DNA of 11,912 nucleotides from Bacillota bacterium (GTDB lineage Bacteria > Bacillota > Clostridia > Oscillospirales > Oscillospiraceae), in assembly GCA_029777215.1 (NCBI GenBank), contig JAKOSQ010000091.1:1-11912 (forward strand), read 5' to 3'. The notes under the pieces were generated by a model. It was not told the DNA's origin. It worked only from the letters and a program-made list of their open reading frames with translations, and searched no databases. The translations under genes were made by a program, and so were the position numbers. Shown here one piece after another: positions 7,695 to 11,912 of the stretch; the stretch's first letter is position 1; each line of letters starts with the position of its first letter.

Positions 7695-8699
7695 TCACTT
7701 GACCTGCCATGCCTTGGGAATGTAGATGCTGTTGAATTTGTAGACCGCATAGTCGTCCGTCATGCCGGAGACATAGTCGCAGACGGCGCGCTCGACGCCC
7801 TCGTCGTCCGCAATGCGGCGGTAGTCCGCCGGGAGGCGGGCCGGGTCCCTGACATACCAGTCCCAGAGCGCGCCGAGAATGCCGGCGACCTTGGCCTCCT
7901 CGCCCTTGGCCCGCGGGTTGCGGTAAACGTGTTCATACAGAAATTCGTGGAACGTATCAACGGCCTCGGCCATGTCGGGCGACATCTGGAGCGGGCCGTC
8001 CTGACTGGACATGAGGATGTCGAGGATGATGGAGTTGATGCGGGCGCTGTGCTTTTTACCGATGCGCTCGGTGACGATCGGCGGCAGCTCCGCTTCCGTG
8101 ATGATGCCGGCGCGCATGGCGTCGTCAACGTCGTGGTTGATGTAGGCAATGCGGTCGGACAGGCGGACGGCGGTGGCCTCCATCGTGTCGTCCGGCGCGC
8201 CGACGGTGTGGTTGAGGATACCCATGCGGGTCTCCTGGCAGAGATTGAGGCCGCTGCCACTTTTTTCGAGCCGGTCGACGACGCGGAGACTCTGCTCATA
8301 GTGACGGAAGCCGCCGGGCAGCAGCTCGTTTAAAGCGCGTTCGCCCGCGTGGCCGAAAGGTGTGTGACCGAGATCGTGGCCGAGGCCGATGGCCTCCGTG
8401 AGGTCTTCGTTGAGCATTAGGGAGCGCGAGAGCGTCCGCGCGATGCGGGTGACCTCGAGCGTGTGGGTCAGGCGCGTGCGGTAGTGGTCGCCCTCCGGCT
8501 GCAGGAAGACCTGCGTCTTGTGCTTGAGGCGGCGGAAGGACTTGCAGTAAGTGATGCGGTCCACGTCCCGCTGAAAGCAGGTGCGGATTTCGTCCGGCTC
8601 CTCGGGCCTTGCGCGGCCGAGCGAGTCGGCGGCGCGCACGCCGCGGTCGGACACGATCGTCTTTTCGAGCTCCTCGCGCAGTTCTCTGGGCGTCGGCAT
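7695..8699 (-). CDS. dgt: Deoxyguanosinetriphosphate triphosphohydrolase-like protein (HD domain)
   Basis: A 334-residue HD-superfamily phosphohydrolase of the dGTPase family, which cleaves dGTP (and often other dNTPs) to the deoxynucleoside plus triphosphate. Family motifs are RDVDRITYCKSFRRLKHKTQV (residues 44-64), DHYRTRLTHTLEV (71-83), GLGHDLGHTPFGHAGE (105-120) and RLSDRIAYINHDVDDA (179-194). The expected metal ligands are H79, H108, D109 and D182. The N-terminal Arg/Glu-rich segment is typical of the shorter Firmicute type. The ATG at 8699 has a perfect GGAGGTGA 6 nt upstream. It is the first gene of the dgt-dnaG-rpoD operon, a pairing common in Clostridia that links dNTP-pool control to replication and transcription. 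No defect is visible. Substrate preference within the dNTPs cannot be predicted. Confidence 0.93.
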   Translation of the reverse strand: MPTPRELREELEKTIVSDRGVRAADSLGRARPEEPDEIRTCFQRDVDRITYCKSFRRLKHKTQVFLQPEGDHYRTRLTHTLEVTRIARTLSRSLMLNEDLTEAIGLGHDLGHTPFGHAGERALNELLPGGFRHYEQSLRVVDRLEKSGSGLNLCQETRMGILNHTVGAPDDTMEATAVRLSDRIAYINHDVDDAMRAGIITEAELPPIVTERIGKKHSARINSIILDILMSSQDGPLQMSPDMAEAVDTFHEFLYEHVYRNPRAKGEEAKVAGILGALWDWYVRDPARLPADYRRIADDEGVERAVCDYVSGMTDDYAVYKFNSIYIPKAWQVK

Positions 8700-8749
8700 G
8701 TGGACTCACCTCCGTCATAAACGCGCTGCATGAGCGCAGAGAGTCAATG

Positions 8750-8778
8750 CTATTAGTCTTTTACGACGTCGCTGTGCA
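8750..8778 (-). promoter_or_regulatory. Weak candidate promoter of the dgt-dnaG-rpoD operon
   Basis: Minus strand: TGCACA (8778-8773, four of six to the -35 consensus), 17-nt spacer, TAATAG (8755-8750, three of six to the -10). A transcript from here would have a leader of about 45 nt containing a small hairpin GCGCT/AGCGC (8723-8737) just before the dgt ribosome binding site. No better sigma-A site was found in 8700-8985, so the promoter may be elsewhere or need activation. Confidence 0.28.
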
Positions 8779-8853
8779 TTTTCCCTTTTTTCCGCAAAGA
8801 AAATTTTGCACGAAAAAAACGCCCGCATCCAGCGCTTTTTCCGGCGCTTTGGG

Positions 8854-8882
8854 CAGACAGCCGCACAAGGCTGTGCTATACT
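8854..8882 (+). promoter_or_regulatory. Extended -10 promoter of the short-chain dehydrogenase gene
   Basis: CAGACA (8854-8859, four of six to the -35), 17-nt spacer, TATACT -10 (8877-8882) preceded by TG at the extended position (8874-8875). Transcription would start near 8889, leaving a leader of about 97 nt before the ATG at 8986. Confidence 0.65.
8857..8874. promoter_or_regulatory. Dyad in the spacer of the dehydrogenase promoter (candidate operator)
   Basis: ACAGCC (8857-8862) and GGCTGT (8869-8874) are exact reverse complements around 6 nt (GCACAA). The dyad covers the end of the -35 and nearly all of the spacer up to the extended -10 TG, where a bound repressor would block RNA polymerase. 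No regulator gene is present nearby in the window. Confidence 0.4.
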
Positions 8883-8892
8883 GAACAGGAAG

Positions 8893-8949
8893 CTGTCATT
8901 TCAGCCAAAAGTGCTGGCCAATCCCGGTTAAAACGCGGCGGGCGGACAG
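8893..8949 (+). other. Potentially structured 5' leader of the dehydrogenase gene
   Basis: The predicted transcript begins just before CTGTC (8893-8897), which pairs with GACAG (8945-8949). Inside are CAGC/GCTG (8902-8905 with 8913-8916) and CCCG/CGGG (8923-8926 with 8939-8942), so a small three-way junction can be drawn. The stems are only 4-5 bp and no known riboswitch signature was recognised. It is listed because it fills most of an otherwise unexplained leader. Confidence 0.2.
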
Positions 8950-8985
8950 ATACTAACAGACCCGGCGGCGAAGGAGGACATAAAC

Positions 8986-9750
8986 ATGCGCATTGCGGTC
9001 ATCACGGGCGCTTCGAGCGGGCTCGGGCGGGAATTTGCCAGCCAGATCGGCAGGGACGAGAGTCTCGACGAGGTCTGGGTCATCGCGCGGCGCGAGGCGC
9101 AGCTCCGCGAGGTGCAGGAAATCTGCGCCCGGCCCGTCCGGCCCGTGCCGATGGACCTCACCGTGCCGGAAAACATCGACGCGCTGCTCGCGCTGTTTCA
9201 AAAGGAAAATCCGGAGATCGCCTACCTCGTCTGCGCGGCGGGCTACGGACGCATCGGCCCCACGGCGGAGATTCCGCTGCGGGACAACGACGGCATGATT
9301 GATCTCAACTGCCGCGCGGCGGTCGCCGTGACGACAGTGGCGCTGCCGTGGCTCGTGAAGGGCAGCCGGGTGCTCGAAATCTGCTCGACGGCGGCGTTTC
9401 AGCCGATGCCGTATCTCAATGTCTACGCCGCAACGAAGGCGTTTCTGCAGAGCTACACGAAGACGCTGCACTACGAGCTGCTGCTCACCGGCATCCACGT
9501 CACGGCGGTGTGCCCCTACTGGATTCGGGACACGGAGTTTATTCAGAACGCACTGAAGACGGACGAGAACGGCTACGGTTTCTTCCTTTCGGGCCGTGTG
9601 CGTTCGGTCGTGCGCTGGGCGCTGTTTGACAGTCGGCTCAACCTCTGGGTCTCGACGCCGGGTCCGATCTGCATGGCGCACCGTCTGGTGGCGAAATTCA
9701 TCCCGCACTTCCTCATGGTCCCCTTCATGGACCTGCTGCGGCACCTATAA
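8986..9750 (+). CDS. Short-chain dehydrogenase/reductase (SDR), classical type
   Basis: A 254-residue Rossmann-fold oxidoreductase. The nucleotide-binding loop is TGASSGLG (residues 7-14), followed by the VIARRE end of beta-2 (32-37), whose Arg residues suggest NADP(H) rather than NAD(H). D57 follows beta-3, CAAGYG (83-88) stands for the NNAG motif, and N108, S134, Y147 and K151 (YAATK) form the standard catalytic tetrad. The C-terminal part is hydrophobic and basic, with RLVAKFIPHFLMVPFMDLL, so a peripheral membrane contact is possible. The substrate is unknown; the family acts on alcohols, ketones, sugars, steroids and fatty acyl groups. The ATG at 8986 has GGAGG 8 nt upstream. It is monocistronic between its own promoter (8854-8882) and the bidirectional terminator at 9763-9795, and divergent from dgt. 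Confidence 0.92.
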   Translation: MRIAVITGASSGLGREFASQIGRDESLDEVWVIARREAQLREVQEICARPVRPVPMDLTVPENIDALLALFQKENPEIAYLVCAAGYGRIGPTAEIPLRDNDGMIDLNCRAAVAVTTVALPWLVKGSRVLEICSTAAFQPMPYLNVYAATKAFLQSYTKTLHYELLLTGIHVTAVCPYWIRDTEFIQNALKTDENGYGFFLSGRVRSVVRWALFDSRLNLWVSTPGPICMAHRLVAKFIPHFLMVPFMDLLRHL

Positions 9751-9762
9751 AAACATGAAACG

Positions 9763-9795
9763 AAAAAAGCGGGGGCCTACCGGTCCCCGCTTTTT
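9763..9795. terminator. Bidirectional intrinsic terminator between the SDR gene and lysC
   Basis: A 14-bp stem (9764-9777 with 9782-9795, including one G-T pair) with a TACC loop. It ends in TTTTT rightward (9791-9795), and AAAAAA at 9763-9768 gives a T-run leftward. It lies 12 nt after the SDR stop and 28 nt after the lysC stop, so it serves both convergent transcripts. Confidence 0.95.
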
Positions 9796-9823
9796 CACTG
9801 CTTATAAAAAGCCTCATTGAAGA

Positions 9824-11029
9824 TCAATCAAAAAACTTGTTGTGGATGACCTGGACGGCCTTGTCGGCGTCGTCCTCGTTGATAAGGACGGAGACCTTGA
9901 TCTCGCTCGTGGAGATCACCTGAATGTTGATCTTCGCGTCGCTGAGCGCCTCGAACATCAGGGCCGCGACGCCGGAGGACGTGAGCATGCCCGCGCCGAC
10001 GATGGAGACCTTCGCGACCTTCTTGTCGCCGTAGAGTTCCTTGTAGTGCAGGGAGTCCTTGCGCTCCTCGACGAGCTGCATGGTCTTTTCATAGTCCGCC
10101 TCCGAGACGGTGAAGCTGATGTCGTTCGTGCCGTTGCGGTCGATCGACTGCAGGATGATATCGACATTGATTTTCGAGTTGGCGAGCACCCGGAAGAGCT
10201 TAAATGCGATGCCCGGCTCGTCCGGTACGCCGACGACGGCGATACGCGAGACGTTGTTGTCCTTTGCGATTCCGCTGATCTTCATCTGTTCCACGTTTTT
10301 TACGACCTCCTTGACTTTTGTGCCGGGTTTTCTGACATAGCTCGAGAGCACCTCGAGATCGACGCCGTAGCGCTTGGCCATTTCGACGCTGCGGTTGTGC
10401 AAAACCTGCGCGCCGAGGGACGCGAGTTCCATCATTTCGTCGTAGGTGATCTCATCGAGCTTGCGCGCGTTCGGAACCTTGCGCGGGTCGGCGGTAAAAA
10501 CGCCCTCAACGTCCGTAAAGATCTGGCATTTGTCGGCGTGGAGCACGGCGGCGATGGCGACCGCCGAGGTGTCCGAACCGCCGCGGCCGAGCGTTGTGAT
10601 ATCGCCCATGCCGTTGACGCCCTGAAAGCCGGTGACGATGACGATGCGGCGCTTGTCAAGCTCCTGCTGGATACGCTCGGTCGAGCAGGAGAGGATGCGG
10701 GCGTTGCTATAGTCAAAGTTGGTGCGCATCTGCACCTGCCAGCCGGTGAGCGAGACGACCGGCAGTCCCATTCTTTCAAGGGCCATGCTCATTAGCGCGA
10801 CGGAAATCTGCTCGCCAGTCGAGAGCAGCACGTCCATCTCGCGCTTGGACGCCTTGGGGTTGATCTCGGCGGCCTTGGCGATGAGGTCGTCCGTCGTGTC
10901 GCCCTGTGCGGAGAGGACCACGACGACGTCATTCCCGTCGGCATAAGTGTCGGCAATAATCCCGGCGACGCGGTTGATTTTTTCCGCGTCCGCCACGGAG
11001 CTGCCGCCAAATTTTTGTACGATCAGCAT
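9824..11029 (-). CDS. lysC: Aspartate kinase (class II, monofunctional, two ACT domains)
   Basis: A 401-residue aspartokinase catalysing ATP-dependent phosphorylation of L-aspartate, the first step towards lysine, threonine, methionine and diaminopimelate. The amino-acid-kinase domain begins VQKFGGSSV (4-12), with VVVLSAQGDTTDDL (36-49), the substrate loop LLSTGEQISVALM (68-80), ITTLGRGGSDTSAVAIAA (144-161) and FTDVEGVFTADPR (171-183). Two C-terminal ACT domains (about 262-325 and 338-401) provide feedback control by lysine and/or threonine; SIVGAGMLTSSGVAALMFEALSDAKI begins the second. The ATG at 11029 has GGAGG 10 nt upstream. The ATG at 11038 is too close to that site to be used. It follows the hom stop by 46 nt, consistent with a hom-lysC operon. 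A strong internal ribosome binding site near codon 241 may give a separate ACT-only subunit (separate entry). Confidence 0.97.
   Translation of the reverse strand: MLIVQKFGGSSVADAEKINRVAGIIADTYADGNDVVVVLSAQGDTTDDLIAKAAEINPKASKREMDVLLSTGEQISVALMSMALERMGLPVVSLTGWQVQMRTNFDYSNARILSCSTERIQQELDKRRIVIVTGFQGVNGMGDITTLGRGGSDTSAVAIAAVLHADKCQIFTDVEGVFTADPRKVPNARKLDEITYDEMMELASLGAQVLHNRSVEMAKRYGVDLEVLSSYVRKPGTKVKEVVKNVEQMKISGIAKDNNVSRIAVVGVPDEPGIAFKLFRVLANSKINVDIILQSIDRNGTNDISFTVSEADYEKTMQLVEERKDSLHYKELYGDKKVAKVSIVGAGMLTSSGVAALMFEALSDAKINIQVISTSEIKVSVLINEDDADKAVQVIHNKFFD
10292..10312 (-). promoter_or_regulatory. Internal ribosome binding site and start in lysC (possible beta subunit)
   Basis: Within lysC, AAGGAGGT (10312-10305 on the minus strand) is an exact 8-base match to the 16S anti-Shine-Dalgarno. 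In-frame start candidates follow: GTG at codon 246 (10294, 10 nt after the AAGGAGGT) and ATG at codon 249 (10285, 19 nt). In Bacillus subtilis aspartokinase II a beta subunit is made from an in-frame internal start near codon 246 and equals the C-terminal ACT region. Initiation here would give 153-156 residues covering both ACT domains. The Lys-Glu-Val codons could create the motif by chance. Confidence 0.5.
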
Positions 11030-11075
11030 TGGTCTCATTCCTCCAGTTTTTCCCGCCGCTGCGGGCGTTTGCATT

Positions 11076-11912
11076 TTAGTCGAGAATGCGGAACAGCGAG
11101 TGGACGGTCATGCCGCCCGTGAGTTTGAGCATGGTGTTCTCGTCGTACACCGCCGTGACGAAGGCGTACTCGTCCGCCGGCGCGCCGGGGTAGGTGACGA
11201 AGTTCACCTTGTCAAAGGCCCAGCCGATCTGCTGGAGCGAGGTCGACGCGCGCACATACCAGCGCGTCGCGAGGTAGGTGCTGTCCGTGAAATAGCTCGC
11301 CGGGGCGTCATCCCAGTCGAGGTACTTGCGGGCCTTGAGGTGCTTGACGGCGTCGATGACGTCCGCCACCACCGCGCTCGCGGTTGGGCGCTTGCCCGCG
11401 CCCGCGCCGTAAAACATCGCGTCGCCGAGGGCGTTGCCGTGCACGACGATGCCGTTCATGACGCCGTCAACGTTCGACAGCAGGCTCGAATTGCTCACGA
11501 GGTGCGGGGCGACATAGGCCGTCGCGGTGTCGTGGCCGGTGCGGATGGCGCGGCCGAGGAGCTTTATTTTGCAGCTCAGGCGCTTGGCGTACTCTACATC
11601 CGAGAGCGTGACGCCCGTGATGCCCTTCGCATGCACCTCGGCGGGGTTGACGTGCTTTCCGAAGCAGAGATCCGCAAGGATGCAGATCTTGCGCGCGGCG
11701 TCGACGCCTTCGATGTCGGCGGTGGGGTCAGCCTCGGCGAAGCCGTTTTCCTGGGCCTGATGCAGCGCGTCCTCAAAGGTGGCGCTGTGGGCGATCATCT
11801 CCGTTAAAATATAGTTCGTGGTGCCGTTGAGTATGCATAGACCTCGTCGATGCGGTTGGCCGTGAGGCACTGGGTGATTGGGCGAATAATCGGGATGCCG
11901 CCGCCGACGGAG
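11076..11912 (-). pseudogene. hom: Homoserine dehydrogenase, partial and frameshifted
   Basis: The 3' part of a leftward gene for NAD(P)H-dependent homoserine dehydrogenase (aspartate semialdehyde to homoserine); the 5' part is outside the window. At the right edge the frame reads SVGGGIPIIRPITQCLTAN, then RIDEVY, and then leaves the family sequence to reach TAA at 11804-11806. The expected continuation ILNGTTNYILTEM is present in another frame from about 11836, so one base is missing (TATGCATAC where TATGGCATAC is expected). The downstream frame is otherwise intact for about 252 residues to the stop at 11076. It contains the catalytic block EADPTADIEGVDAARK (Glu, Asp and Lys of the active site) and GAGAGKRPTASAVVAD. 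The tail after that block is about 95 residues and seems to hold only a reduced ACT-like domain. No ribosome binding site supports reinitiation at the GTG at 11870. A true mutation or a sequencing error are both possible. Confidence 0.85.

Noticed and set aside
8832..8850. AGCGC and GCGCT around a T-rich centre upstream of the SDR promoter considered as a terminator
   Set aside because: No gene ends there on either strand and no T-run follows the stem.
9842..10795. A 317-codon plus-strand frame antisense to lysC
   Set aside because: A mirror of aspartokinase codons, with the same Asp/Val/Leu/Arg bias and no domain; a by-product of high GC content.
11052..11065. Small hairpin CCCGC/GCGGG between hom and lysC considered as an attenuator
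   Set aside because: A 5-bp stem followed by A residues rather than T; no alternative pairing or leader peptide is visible.
10947..11807. A 286-codon plus-strand frame across the lysC start and hom
   Set aside because: Antisense to two conserved genes, with no family resemblance and no start signal.

Overview
The window is a GC-rich, gene-dense stretch of a bacterial chromosome. The gene content points to a spore-forming Firmicute of the class Clostridia. The evidence is a cotJA-cotJB-cotJC spore-coat operon, a dgt-dnaG-rpoD operon with a 400-residue primary sigma factor, and strong AGGAGG-type ribosome binding sites. The high GC content and protein style suggest an Oscillospirales or Ruminococcaceae-like gut lineage. 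That placement is inference and was not tested by any search.

Left part (1-2415): a truncated EamA-family transporter and an MFS exporter both read leftward. The MFS gene diverges from a flavodoxin-fold NAD(P)H oxidoreductase that carries a four-cysteine motif. The shared 200-bp intergenic region holds a near-consensus promoter for the MFS gene, an extended -10 promoter for the flavoprotein, and an inverted repeat between them. Middle-left (2416-4700): a very stable hairpin separates the flavoprotein from the leftward sporulation operon cotJA-cotJB-cotJC plus a fourth small gene resembling GerQ. A GNAT acetyltransferase follows with its own consensus promoter, placed directly against the rpoD terminator.

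Centre (4698-8699): a leftward housekeeping operon, dgt (dGTP triphosphohydrolase), dnaG (primase) and rpoD (sigma-A), with gaps of 22 and 8 nt. It joins nucleotide-pool control, replication priming and the primary sigma factor. Right (8700-11912): a rightward short-chain dehydrogenase has an extended -10 promoter with a dyad in its spacer and a roughly 100-nt leader. A bidirectional terminator separates it from a leftward hom-lysC pair of the aspartate pathway. lysC has a strong internal ribosome binding site at the position where related class II aspartokinases start a separate regulatory subunit. hom runs off the window and carries an apparent 1-nt deletion that breaks its reading frame.

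No convincing new defence system, mobile element, CRISPR array, rRNA or tRNA was seen. This is mostly ordinary core chromosome. The points most worth checking are the hom frameshift, the lysC internal start, the four-gene coat operon, the cysteine-motif flavoprotein and a few compact regulatory arrangements. Gene-free gaps are all under 300 bp; the largest is 8700-8985, described below.
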